Below the pieces are notes generated by a model. It was not told the DNA's origin and made no database searches. It worked only from the letters and a program-made list of their open reading frames with translations. A stretch of DNA of 64,000 nt from Trinickia diaoshuihuensis (GTDB lineage Bacteria > Pseudomonadota > Gammaproteobacteria > Burkholderiales > Burkholderiaceae), in NCBI RefSeq assembly GCF_003390925.1, contig NZ_QUBS01000087.1, positions 248,001 to 312,000 of the forward strand. The letters run 5' to 3'. The stretch's first letter is position 1; each line of letters begins with the position of its first letter. Below, one piece after another: positions 9,160 through 17,363 of the stretch. The position numbers and the translations under genes were made by a program.

Positions 9160-9951
9160 ATGTTCGTCGATTCGCATTGCCATATCAATTTCGAAGGCCT
9201 GGTCGAGCGCTTGCCGCAGGTGCTCGAGAATATGCGCTCGCATGACGTGACGCATGCGCTGTGCGTCAGTGTCGACTTCGAAACGCTGCCGAGCGTACTC
9301 GAAGTGGCATCGGCGTACGAGAACGTCTACGCCTCCGTCGGCGTGCATCCCGATCATGAGGACGCGCGCGAGCCGACGGCCGCCGAGCTGATCGAGTTGG
9401 CGGCACACCCGAAGGTCGTGGCGATCGGAGAAACCGGCCTCGACTATTACCGCCTGGAAGGACGCTCGATCGCCGACATGGAATGGCAGCGCGAGCGCTT
9501 TCGCACCCATATCCGTGCGGCCAAAGCCGTCATGAAGCCGCTTATCGTGCACACGCGGGCGTCGAGCGACGATACGCTGCGGATCATGTCGGAGGAGCAG
9601 GCGCACGTCCCCGGCGGCGTCATGCATTGTTTCACCGAACCATGGCCCGTCGCCGAACGCGCGTTGGCTCAGAATTTTTACATCTCCCTTTCAGGCATCG
9701 TCACTTTCAAGAGCGCGACGGACGTCCAGGACGTGGCACGCCGCGTGCCGCTCGAGCGGCTTTTGATCGAAACGGATTCGCCGTACCTGGCGCCGGTGCC
9801 GTATCGCGGCAAACCTAATGAACCTGCGTACGTAAGTTATGTCGGACGCTTCATTGCACAGGCGCGGGGCATGACGGATGCCGATCTCGGTGCCGCGACG
9901 ACGCAAAATTTCTTTCGTCTATTCGGTATCCCCGCGCCGGCTGCCGCTTGA
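9160..9951 (+). CDS. tatD: TatD family metal-dependent hydrolase
   Basis: A 263-residue TIM-barrel hydrolase. The metal ligands of the family are visible in order: DSHCHIN at residues 4-10, GETGLDYY mid-protein, VHTRASSDD, MHCFTEP and ETDSPYLAP. Members act as 3'-5' DNA exonucleases or D-aminoacyl-tRNA-type hydrolases. The start chosen has AAGG at 9150-9153; the frame is open upstream to 9016 but that part lies inside the GNAT gene in another frame. This is the YcfH-type position, downstream of holB. The symbol follows family usage. Confidence 0.92.
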   Translation: MFVDSHCHINFEGLVERLPQVLENMRSHDVTHALCVSVDFETLPSVLEVASAYENVYASVGVHPDHEDAREPTAAELIELAAHPKVVAIGETGLDYYRLEGRSIADMEWQRERFRTHIRAAKAVMKPLIVHTRASSDDTLRIMSEEQAHVPGGVMHCFTEPWPVAERALAQNFYISLSGIVTFKSATDVQDVARRVPLERLLIETDSPYLAPVPYRGKPNEPAYVSYVGRFIAQARGMTDADLGAATTQNFFRLFGIPAPAAA

Positions 9952-10000
9952 AACGAATGATTCCCTCTAATACGACAAAACAAAGGAAGACCTTTTGAAT

Positions 10001-10738
10001 ATGTATACCGATCCGTCGTTCTCGACCGTTTCCCGGCGCTTCATGCAGCGTTTCGCGCTCGTCTGCGCCGGCGCGCTCGCCTCGGTCGCGTTGACCGCGC
10101 ATGCCTATAGCCTCGAATCGCTCGTCAAAGCGGTCAAATTCGACGACGTGGATGCCGTGCAAAAGGCTTTGAGACAAGGCGCCGATCCGAACGCGACGGA
10201 TCCCCAAGGCATGCCGCTCATCGTGCTGGCGGCGCGCGAAAAATCGGATAAGGTCGCCAAGGCCTTGATGGCCGATTCGAAAACCGATCTCGAAAAACTC
10301 GACTCCGCCGGCGAGAACGCCTTGATGCTGGCGGCCCTGAACGGCGACACGGATCTGGTGAAGGCTTTGATCGACAAGGGCGCCGAAGTCAACAAGCAAG
10401 GCTGGGCGCCGCTGCATTATGCTGCCGCGAACGGGCACGACGATATCGTGAAAATCCTGCTCGATAATTCGGCCTACATCGATGCGGGCTCGCCCAACGG
10501 CACGACGCCGCTGATGATGGCGGCGCGCGGCAACCATTTGTCCACGGTCAAAGTCCTGCTCGACGCGGGCGCCGATTCGCGCGTGAAGAACCAACTCGGC
10601 TTGACGGCGCTCGACTTCGCCAAGCGCTATCACGCCAAGGACGTGACCGAGGCGATGGAAGACATGTACGCGCGTGAGGCGGCGGCCGCATCCGGTGCGG
10701 CCGGTGCGTCTACGCCGGCCCAAAACGGTGCAAAATAG
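10001..10738 (+). CDS. exported ankyrin repeat protein
   Basis: A 245-residue protein. An N-terminal signal peptide (RRFMQRFALVCAGALASVALTAHA, ending near residue 31) is followed by five or so ankyrin repeats, clearest in GENALMLAALNGDTDLVKAL, GWAPLHYAAANGHDDIVKIL and GTTPLMMAARGNHLSTVKVL. It ends in an Ala/Gly-rich tail. It probably binds another protein in the periplasm. AAGGAAG at 9983-9989 favours this ATG over a TTG two codons upstream. It is commonly found next to tatD in Burkholderiaceae. The partner is unknown. Confidence 0.88.
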   Translation: MYTDPSFSTVSRRFMQRFALVCAGALASVALTAHAYSLESLVKAVKFDDVDAVQKALRQGADPNATDPQGMPLIVLAAREKSDKVAKALMADSKTDLEKLDSAGENALMLAALNGDTDLVKALIDKGAEVNKQGWAPLHYAAANGHDDIVKILLDNSAYIDAGSPNGTTPLMMAARGNHLSTVKVLLDAGADSRVKNQLGLTALDFAKRYHAKDVTEAMEDMYAREAAAASGAAGASTPAQNGAK

Positions 10739-10747
10739 CCGTTTTTC

Positions 10748-10772
10748 GGCCCCGGGCGTCAGCGCCGGGGCC
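10748..10772 (+). terminator. GC-rich hairpin after the ankyrin gene
   Basis: Perfect 8-bp inverted repeat GGCCCCGG / CCGGGGCC with a 9-base loop, starting ten bases after the ankyrin stop codon. There is no T-run behind it, so it may be a weak or Rho-assisted terminator or an mRNA-stabilising end. Confidence 0.4.
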
Positions 10773-10814
10773 CTCTACGCAAGACACGTTTACCGCTCGA
10801 AGAAAAGGAAGATT

Positions 10815-11192
10815 ATGTTGCGGGCTTTGATGTGCGTCGGCACGCTGACTGTGCCGGCCGCCGCGATGGCGGCGGTTACGCTGGGGGGAGGGAAGTTTAC
10901 GGCCGGCGATCTCCACAAGCTATGCAGCCAAACCGACGCCATTTCGCGCGCGGCCTGCGTCGCCTATGTCAAGGGCGCCGCCGACGGCGTGTTCAACACC
11001 ATCGATGCGATCGGGGGGACGACGGGTCCGCGCGTCGGCCAATATTTTTGTTTGCCCGAGCGCGTCGATCCGCAACGCATGGTCGACGCGGTGCGCCGTT
11101 ACGTCGCCGAAAACCGCGATTCCGCGGAGTACAACGCCAGCACGGCCGTATCGCTCGGCTTGGAAAAAGCCTTCCCGTGCAAGGGCGAATGA
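10815..11192 (+). CDS. Rap1a/Tai-like exported protein
   Basis: A 125-residue protein with a signal peptide (MLRALMCVGTLTVPAAAMAA) and a mature part fitting the Rap1a/Tai immunity fold (PF18602): paired Cys in KLCSQTD...RAACVAYVKGAADG, then FCLPERVDPQRMVDAVRRYV and a final PC. Rap1a proteins neutralise Ssp-type amidase effectors of type VI secretion in Serratia, but many solitary members have no known toxin partner, and none is visible here. AAAAGGAAG precedes the ATG. A secreted immunity-like or general envelope role is inferred from the family only. Confidence 0.75.
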   Translation: MLRALMCVGTLTVPAAAMAAVTLGGGKFTAGDLHKLCSQTDAISRAACVAYVKGAADGVFNTIDAIGGTTGPRVGQYFCLPERVDPQRMVDAVRRYVAENRDSAEYNASTAVSLGLEKAFPCKGE

Positions 11193-11269
11193 ACGAGTAG
11201 CGCGTGCAGCGCGGCAGGCTCGCCGCAGCCCCGAACCATCGAATCACGTCCGAACAGAACGCCACCATC

Positions 11270-12646
11270 ATGGGTCGACTCATCGCCGTATCGAATCGCG
11301 TCGCCACACCCACCGAAACGAAAGGTTCGGCCGGGGGGCTCGCCGTGGGCATCTACAGCGCGCTCAAGGACATGGGCGGTGTTTGGTTCGGCTGGAGCGG
11401 CGACATCGTCAGCGAAGCGGTGGCCAATGCGGGGCCGACGCTCAAGCAAGAGGGCACCGTTACTTTCGCGACCGTCGGCCTCACGCGGCGCGACTATGAT
11501 CAGTACTACCGAGGGTTTTCGAACGCGACGCTGTGGCCCGTCTTCCACTATCGGAATGATCTCGCGGGCTACGAACGCGAGGAATACGCGGGCTACCGGC
11601 GCGTCAATGCATGGCTCGCGCATAAGCTCGTCAAACTGATCGAACCGGACGATATCGTCTGGGTACACGACTATCACCTGATCCCATTCGCCGAGGCCCT
11701 GCGGCGCGAGGGCGTTGCCAATCGCATCGGTTTTTTCCTGCATACGCCGTTTCCGTCGCCTCAGGTCCTGCTCAACGTACCGCCGCACCAGGAGCTGATC
11801 AAGTCGATGTGCTGCTACGACTTGCTGGGCTTTCAAACGGATAGCGATCGCCGCGCGTTTCACGACTATATCGAGCGGCATGCGGGCGGCACCGTCAGCG
11901 CGGACGGCCGCGTGCAAGCATACGGACGCACGTTGCGCACGGGCGTTTATCGCATCGGGGTGTTCCCGGATGAGATCGCGGCCGAAGCCGAGCGTAACGA
12001 GAGCCGCAAGCAGGTGCTGGAACTGAAGCACAGTCTCGAGGGGCGCAAGCTCGTCATGAGCGTCGACCGCCTCGATTATTCGAAAGGGCTGATCGAGCGG
12101 TTTCGCGCTTTCGAGCAGTTGCTCGAGCATGCGCCGCAATGGCGCGGCAACGTCACGTTCGTTCAGGTCGCGCCACCCACGCGAACCGACGTGGAGAGTT
12201 ATCAGCAAATCCGCCAAAAGCTCGAATACGAGGCAGGGCGCATCAACGGCCGATACTCCGGGCTCGATTACACGCCGATCCGGTACCTGAACCAGCGCTT
12301 TGCCCGTTCGCAATTGATGTCGATGTGCCGCGAATCGCAGGTCGGTTTCGTCACGCCGCTGCGCGACGGCATGAATCTGGTCGCCAAGGAGTACATCGCC
12401 GCTCAAAACCCCGACGATCCGGGCGTGCTCGTCCTGTCGGAGTTCGCCGGCGCCGCCGCGGAGCTGTGCGCCGCGCTGATCGTCAACCCGCACGATATCG
12501 TCGGCATGTCGGAGGCGCTCGAACGCGCGCTGTCGATGCCTCTCGCCGAGCGCAAGCAACGCCATGAAGTCAATATGGCCGTGCTCAGGCGCAACGACCT
12601 GGGCGTATGGCGCGATACGTTCTTGGCCGATCTGCGCGGCGGCTGA
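11270..12646 (+). CDS. otsA: alpha,alpha-trehalose-phosphate synthase (UDP-forming)
   Basis: A 458-residue GT20 enzyme joining UDP-glucose and glucose 6-phosphate to trehalose 6-phosphate in the cytosol. Family motifs are clear: GSAGGLAVGIYSAL near residue 23, VWVHDYHLIPFAEALRR, VDRLDYSKGLIERF and LRDGMNLVAKEYIAAQ. The start at MGRLIAVSNRV matches the family; in-frame codons upstream to 11204 are not needed. No otsB phosphatase gene is in the window, so the second step must be encoded elsewhere or be fused elsewhere. Trehalose would serve osmotic protection. Confidence 0.95.
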   Translation: MGRLIAVSNRVATPTETKGSAGGLAVGIYSALKDMGGVWFGWSGDIVSEAVANAGPTLKQEGTVTFATVGLTRRDYDQYYRGFSNATLWPVFHYRNDLAGYEREEYAGYRRVNAWLAHKLVKLIEPDDIVWVHDYHLIPFAEALRREGVANRIGFFLHTPFPSPQVLLNVPPHQELIKSMCCYDLLGFQTDSDRRAFHDYIERHAGGTVSADGRVQAYGRTLRTGVYRIGVFPDEIAAEAERNESRKQVLELKHSLEGRKLVMSVDRLDYSKGLIERFRAFEQLLEHAPQWRGNVTFVQVAPPTRTDVESYQQIRQKLEYEAGRINGRYSGLDYTPIRYLNQRFARSQLMSMCRESQVGFVTPLRDGMNLVAKEYIAAQNPDDPGVLVLSEFAGAAAELCAALIVNPHDIVGMSEALERALSMPLAERKQRHEVNMAVLRRNDLGVWRDTFLADLRGG

Positions 12647-12878
12647 ACGAAGGGGCCAGCGGCGCCAAGACCGCACTGAAACGGCCTGTTTCGCGTTTGT
12701 AACAACCCGCAGCAAATGAAAGCGGCGCGGTATCGGGGCGTGTCATACCGAATAATTGAATCCATCGGCGCCGCCATCGGTCTATCCGAAAGCGCGAAAC
12801 CCGCGTGGCGCCCCCGAGTAACCGGCCGGCCCGGACGAGCGTTCGTTCGCCCAGGTCCTCTTGCATGGAGTTCATCGA

Positions 12879-13955
12879 ATGAAGATTGCTCAGATCGCGC
12901 CGCTGACCGAATCGGTGCCACCGAAGCTTTACGGCGGCACCGAGCGTGTCGTCTCCTACATCACCGAAGCGCTGGTGGATCTGGGGCATGATGTCACGCT
13001 GTTCGCAAGCGGCGATTCGAAAACGAGCGCGAAACTGGAGGCTGTCTGGCCGCGAGCGTTGCGGCTCGATCCCGCCATTCGTGACCGTATCGCGCCGCAC
13101 ATGCTGCTCATGGAGCTCGTCCGGCGCCGGGCCGAAGAGTTCGACGTCCTGCATTTCCACATGGACTACTACTCGTTCTCGCTGTTTAAACGGCAAGACA
13201 CGCCGTTCGTCACGACGCTGCACGGACGCCTCGATCTGCCCGAGCAGCAGCCCGTATTCGACACATTCAATACCGCGCCGGTCATTTCGATTTCGAATGC
13301 CCAACGCCATCCGATGCCGCAAGCCAAATGGCTCACGACGGTCTACCACGGTCTGCCCGAAGCGCTCTACACTCCGCAGCCGGTGGAGCAGAAGTACCTC
13401 GCGTTCCTCGGCCGGATCTCGCCCGAAAAGCGCGTCGACACGGCCATCCGCATTGCGGCGCATTGCGGGCTGCCGATCCGGATCGCCGCCAAGATCGATT
13501 CGGCCGACCGCGAATATTTCGAGCGCGAGATCAAACCGCTATTCGATTTGCCGCACGTCGAGTTCATCGGCGAAATTGCCGACGACCAAAAAGCGAGCTT
13601 TCTCTCGGGTGCGCATGCGCTGCTGTTTCCGGTCGATTGGCCGGAACCGTTCGGGCTGGTGATGATCGAGGCGATGGCGTGCGGCACGCCGGTCATCGCG
13701 TTCAATCGCGGATCGGTGCCCGAGGTGGTCGACGAAGGCCTCTCGGGTTTCATCGTCGAGGACGAAATCAGTGCGGTGGCCGCCGTCAACCGGCTCCATA
13801 CGCTTCCGCGTGAGCGCGTGCGGCAACGCTTCGAAGAGCGGTTTACGTCCCACCACATGGCGCGGCAATACATTGCCGCATATCAGTCGGTAATACGCGC
13901 TCAGAAACGCTCGCGTTTCAAGGTGGTGGATTCGGCGGGAACGACGGGCACCTGA
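12879..13955 (+). CDS. GT4 family glycosyltransferase
   Basis: A 358-residue GT-B glycosyltransferase starting MKIAQIAPLTESVPPKLYGG, with the donor-site region GRISPEKRVDTAIRIA and the retaining E-x7-E element in PEPFGLVMIEAMACGTPVIA. The start Met is preceded by GGAG. It lies after otsA, with 232 bases between, so it may have its own promoter. It has a paralogue of exactly equal length at 41438-42514 in this window. Products of such stand-alone cytosolic GT4 enzymes range from exopolysaccharide to small glycosides; the acceptor is not evident. Confidence 0.88.
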   Translation: MKIAQIAPLTESVPPKLYGGTERVVSYITEALVDLGHDVTLFASGDSKTSAKLEAVWPRALRLDPAIRDRIAPHMLLMELVRRRAEEFDVLHFHMDYYSFSLFKRQDTPFVTTLHGRLDLPEQQPVFDTFNTAPVISISNAQRHPMPQAKWLTTVYHGLPEALYTPQPVEQKYLAFLGRISPEKRVDTAIRIAAHCGLPIRIAAKIDSADREYFEREIKPLFDLPHVEFIGEIADDQKASFLSGAHALLFPVDWPEPFGLVMIEAMACGTPVIAFNRGSVPEVVDEGLSGFIVEDEISAVAAVNRLHTLPRERVRQRFEERFTSHHMARQYIAAYQSVIRAQKRSRFKVVDSAGTTGT

Positions 13956-14025
13956 AGCAGCGCACGCTCGCGGCGTGGGCGGAAAATGCGGCGCGTCGCA
14001 CTCGGCGGCGCGCCGCTTCGCGCGC

Positions 14026-14625
14026 TTAGATGTTCAAGCGCGTGATCTTGGTCCCTTCGAGCGAGAGATCGCCCATGAGGCCCGCATTCGTCATGACGAT
14101 GACTTCGACGGGCTTGGTGGCCGTCGTCGTATCGATCGCGCCGTTAGCGCCCATCTTCAAGACGGCGACGGACGCATCGCCGCCGGCGGACCAGCCGTCA
14201 CGCGAGCGGAACGAATTCAAGGCATCGTCCGTCATGAACAGGAAGATGACAGCCTTGGACTGGGCACCGGCCTGGAGCCCGAACGAGCCCGAGACGGTGT
14301 TGTAGTAGCCCACGGTCTGGCCGCCTACGCGCAAGGCGCCTTCGCCGTATTGGCCGCCCACCACGAAGCCCGCTTGCAGCACCTTCGGGAAGACGAGTAC
14401 GCCATGGGCCTTTTGCACCAGTTCGCGCGAACCGGGCACTTGGGCGTAGAGCCGGGAGAGCGTCGCATCGACGCTCGAGTTGATCTCCTGACGTTTCGAC
14501 ACGTTGCTGCCGGGTGTCGAGCCAACCGGATTGCCGTTGTTCGTGGTCGCGGTGCAGCCGGCGAGGGCAAATGCGCCGACCACGACGGCGGCGGCCGCTT
14601 TGCGCATCAAATATTGTTTCTGCAT
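14026..14625 (-). CDS. SYLF/YSC84 domain lipoprotein
   Basis: A 199-residue protein with a lipoprotein signal: basic start, hydrophobic stretch and lipobox ALAGC at about residues 20-24. The mature part is a lipid-binding SYLF (YSC84/BPSL1445-like) domain with VFPKVLQAGFVVGGQYGEG and SGSFGLQAGAQSKAVIFLFM. The ATG has GGAGAGAG upstream; a Met at codon 7 is an alternative. It should sit in the outer or inner membrane as a lipoprotein binding phospholipid. BPSL1445 of B. pseudomallei, an antigenic lipoprotein, belongs to this family as I recall it. Confidence 0.88.
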   Translation of the reverse strand: MQKQYLMRKAAAAVVVGAFALAGCTATTNNGNPVGSTPGSNVSKRQEINSSVDATLSRLYAQVPGSRELVQKAHGVLVFPKVLQAGFVVGGQYGEGALRVGGQTVGYYNTVSGSFGLQAGAQSKAVIFLFMTDDALNSFRSRDGWSAGGDASVAVLKMGANGAIDTTTATKPVEVIVMTNAGLMGDLSLEGTKITRLNI

Positions 14626-14750
14626 GGACTCTCTCCGTTATGTTCCGTCGGTCAAACCGCTCGACGGCGGGTTCGGACGAAGCGTGATGTCACACAACGC
14701 ATTGGAGAGTCGAGCACGGTGCATGCCAGGGCCGAAACCGAATTTGCCGG

Positions 14751-15194
14751 TCAATGGTGGACCGTTCCCTTGACGACGGGCGGCCGCCGCAGCGCCCGGC
14801 GAACGCCGGCCACGAGGAGCCCCACGGCAAAAATGAACGCAGCCGGTACGACCCAATAACCGACGAAGGCATGCCACAGGTAAAGGAATAAGGTGCGACG
14901 CCGCAGCGCGTATTCGGCGATCGCATCGCGTTGGCGCGGCGCGTTCGCGGCCAGAATGTCGGCGGGGCAGCCGGCGGCGCGTGCCTCGTCGGGTTTGCCG
15001 CGGCAGCGCGCAGCGTCGCCCGCGGCGCGCTGAGCGTCGGTCAGTTGCCAGGTCGTGAGCGCTCGGTCCAGGTCGACGACGTTGTACGACATCTCGTCCT
15101 GGATCTCACGTACCGCGACGATCGCCACCGGAACCGCCCAGAAGACGATGACGACGAGCCAACGTCTTACCCAGCGGTTGTGTCTCCATGCCAT
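14751..15194 (-). CDS. hypothetical two-helix membrane protein
   Basis: A 147-residue protein with two predicted membrane helices, at about residues 9-26 (RRWLVVIVFWAVPVAIVAV) and 108-130 (AFVGYWVVPAAFIFAVGLLV), and a roughly 75-residue loop between them containing two Cys (ARCRGKPDEARAAGC) that could form a periplasmic disulfide. GGAGGT precedes the ATG at good spacing, supporting a real gene. I do not recognise the family. It lies upstream of the SYLF lipoprotein gene on the same strand, 125 bases away. Confidence 0.65.
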   Translation of the reverse strand: MAWRHNRWVRRWLVVIVFWAVPVAIVAVREIQDEMSYNVVDLDRALTTWQLTDAQRAAGDAARCRGKPDEARAAGCPADILAANAPRQRDAIAEYALRRRTLFLYLWHAFVGYWVVPAAFIFAVGLLVAGVRRALRRPPVVKGTVHH

Positions 15195-15558
15195 TTACAC
15201 CTCCGCAATGCACTCATGCATTCACGATGGGCGGCCCGATGGCTTGTATCGTAGGGTTCTCGCGGGCCGTCTTGGCAGCCATCATAGAAGAAATGCGACG
15301 AATCGTCGCTGCTATTAACAGCTAGATCGGCGGAAACGTCACGCTGTCGGTGCGTCGACCGGTAATTTCTTCAAAATTCCCGGCATTTCGCGTCTTGGCG
15401 GGGGCAGAGCGGCCCCAGGGGGCGCGCGGCGGGAGAGAGGTAAAAAGGAACGGCTTTTGCATCGGAGTGTATGACCGTTATCGGTCAATTCATGCCGTAC
15501 GAGCCCGAGGCCGCGGTTGGCGCGGGACCGACCGTCTTTTTCCGATGGAGCGTCAGTC
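15195..15558. other. intergenic region between divergent genes
   Basis: No supported gene in these 364 bases. It should hold the promoters of the membrane-protein gene (minus) and of the 92-residue protein (plus). The clearest structure is the dyad TGACCG-TTAT-CGGTCA at 15472-15487, a candidate operator. Confidence 0.5.
15472..15487. promoter_or_regulatory. 6-bp dyad, possible operator
   Basis: Perfect inverted repeat TGACCG / CGGTCA around TTAT, 72 bases upstream of the 15559 start. Its position and symmetry suit a regulator site, but no adjacent regulator points to it; it could be chance. Confidence 0.25.
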
Positions 15559-15837
15559 ATGGCCGTACCGTTTTCCGAGCAGTACAAGGGGTTCGCGATC
15601 GGGGTGCAGGCGCTTCGACGCGCCAAAGAGCCGAACGAGGCGGACGACGCGCCGCGCCGGTTCGACATCGTGGTGACGATTACGCGCAAGGCGAGCGGAG
15701 ATCGCGCCAAGCCTGAAATGTTCGGCGTCCCCGAACACGCGCCCCTCGAAGATCAGCTTCAAGCGCACCGTATCGGCGTGCAGTATGCGCGCGACATCAT
15801 CGACGGCAAGGTCGACGGCACGTCGATCGAGCATTAG
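15559..15837 (+). CDS. conserved hypothetical protein, 92 residues
   Basis: A short, soluble, mixed alpha/beta protein (MAVPFSEQYKGFAIGVQALR...) with a central strand FDIVVTITRKASG and a C-terminal helix HRIGVQYARDIIDGKVDG. The strand-then-helix pattern resembles small DUF2188-like or dsRBD-like folds seen often in Burkholderia. No signal peptide. An in-frame GTG at 15517 is possible but less likely. The function is unknown. Confidence 0.6.
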   Translation: MAVPFSEQYKGFAIGVQALRRAKEPNEADDAPRRFDIVVTITRKASGDRAKPEMFGVPEHAPLEDQLQAHRIGVQYARDIIDGKVDGTSIEH

Positions 15838-15889
15838 GGCCCACACCCGATCCTTGCGCGTTAGGCCGGATGAGTCCAGCATAGGCGAT

Positions 15890-15907
15890 CCCCGGTGCCT
15901 GCCGGGG
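15890..15907 (+). terminator. short GC hairpin after the 92-residue gene
   Basis: Perfect CCCCGG / CCGGGG stem with a TGCCTG loop, 53 bases after the stop codon at 15837. It lacks a T-run, so termination is only suggested. Confidence 0.25.
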
Positions 15908-16013
15908 AGCGCGGCCGCTCGTCGTGTCAAGCGATGAGGCACCGCGGTATTTCGCCGGCGTTCGAACCGAAAAATCACGGCTCGCCTAGAGCCGAATAAA
16001 AAAGGAGAACCTT

Positions 16014-16985
16014 ATGCTGCACCGCACCCGCCGCCGTATGCTTGTCGCCGCCGCCGCGCTGACGTGCGCGGCCCTCGCGCCGGTGGCCTCGAGCGATGCG
16101 CTTGCTCAAAGCGCCAAAAAACCGAAGGTGGCGCTCGTGATGAAGTCGCTCGCGAACGAGTTCTTTCTGACCATGGAGAATGGCGCAAAAGACTACCAGC
16201 AGCACAACGCGGCCAAGTTCGATTTGATTACCAATGGGATCAAGAACGAGACCGACACGGCCGCTCAAATCAATATCGTCGAACAGATGATAAACAGCCA
16301 TGTCGATGCAATCGTGCTGGCGCCGGCCGACTCCAAAGCGCTCGTTCCCGTCGTAAAGAAGGCGGTCGACGCGGGCATCATCGTCGTGAACATCGACAAT
16401 CGTCTCGACCCCGACGTCGTCAAGTCAAAGGGACTGAACGTCCCGTTCGTCGGTCCCGATAATCGCAAGGGCGCCGAGAAGGTGGGCGACTATCTCGCCA
16501 AGCGGCTGAAGGCCGGCGACGAGGTCGGCATTGTCGAAGGGGTGTCCACGACGACGAACGCGCAACAGCGGACGGCCGGCTTCAACGATGCGATGCAAAA
16601 GGTGCACGCGAAAATCGACTCGGTCCAATCGGGCGAATGGGAGATCGACAAAGGCAATGCGATCTCGGCGGCGATGCTCAATCAATATCCGAACATCAAA
16701 GCCCTGCTGTGCGGCAACGACAACATGGCGATCGGCGCGGTGTCTGCGGTACGCGCTGCCGGCAAGCAAGGCAAGGTGCTCGTGGTCGGCTACGACGATA
16801 TCGATGCCATCAAACCGATGCTCAAGGACGGACGGGTGCTCGCGACCGCCAATCAATACGCGGCGAAGCAAGCCGTATTCGGCATGGATACCGCACTGAA
16901 AGCGATCGAAGAGCATAGGAAGCAATCGGAGTTGTCGCAGGTCGTGGAAACGCCGGTCGATCTGGTGACGAAGGCTTCGAAGTAA
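16014..16985 (+). CDS. sugar ABC transporter substrate-binding protein (RbsB-like)
   Basis: A 323-residue periplasmic binding protein of the type I (ribose/galactose) class. The signal peptide covers about residues 1-31, ending SSDALAQ. The mature part begins KPKVALVMKSLANEFFLTMENGAKDY and shows INIVEQMINSHVDAIVLAPADSKAL and the late VLVVGYDDIDAIKPMLKDGR. AAAGGAGAA lies just before the ATG. The usual ATPase and permease genes are absent beside it; a LacI regulator follows instead. It therefore acts either with a transporter encoded elsewhere or as a sensor. The ligand is probably a sugar or polyol. Confidence 0.88.
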   Translation: MLHRTRRRMLVAAAALTCAALAPVASSDALAQSAKKPKVALVMKSLANEFFLTMENGAKDYQQHNAAKFDLITNGIKNETDTAAQINIVEQMINSHVDAIVLAPADSKALVPVVKKAVDAGIIVVNIDNRLDPDVVKSKGLNVPFVGPDNRKGAEKVGDYLAKRLKAGDEVGIVEGVSTTTNAQQRTAGFNDAMQKVHAKIDSVQSGEWEIDKGNAISAAMLNQYPNIKALLCGNDNMAIGAVSAVRAAGKQGKVLVVGYDDIDAIKPMLKDGRVLATANQYAAKQAVFGMDTALKAIEEHRKQSELSQVVETPVDLVTKASK

Positions 16986-17363
16986 CTTTTTGAGCGATAA
17001 ATAGCCAGCGCCCGTCGCCTCTTAGGCTGGCGGCGCGCCACGCAGCGTGGGGCGGGGGGCCGCCGCGCTCAAGAAAACTCGCGAACTTGCCGTTATCCTC
17101 CGACATAAGCGTCATGGTGGCTGCCGGCGCAACGGCTGCGCAGGCAGCCGCCCCGACAACGGACAACCCGATGGATTTGACCGGCCGCGACGAATTACTG
17201 GCGTCGAATTGCCAATGCAGGCAATGCTCGGTTGGTGTGAAATAGCCGTTCCGGAACAACGCGCGGGGAAACGCGTCGGATCGGTGGTGGGTATTAACGG
17301 ACGTATGGGGTAGTTGCGGGCTGATTTAGCCTGCACACAACAACAAGCGAGAGAAAATCGGTA
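16986..17363. other. intergenic region before the LacI regulator
   Basis: No supported gene in 378 bases. There is a GCCAGC / GCTGGC inverted repeat (about 17003-17030) shortly after the binding-protein gene, possibly a weak terminator. The rest presumably carries the regulator's promoter. I see no clear LacI-type operator. Confidence 0.4.

Noticed and set aside
11099-12715. A 538-codon minus-strand frame opposite otsA
   Set aside because: otsA has all family motifs on the plus strand; the antisense frame has none.
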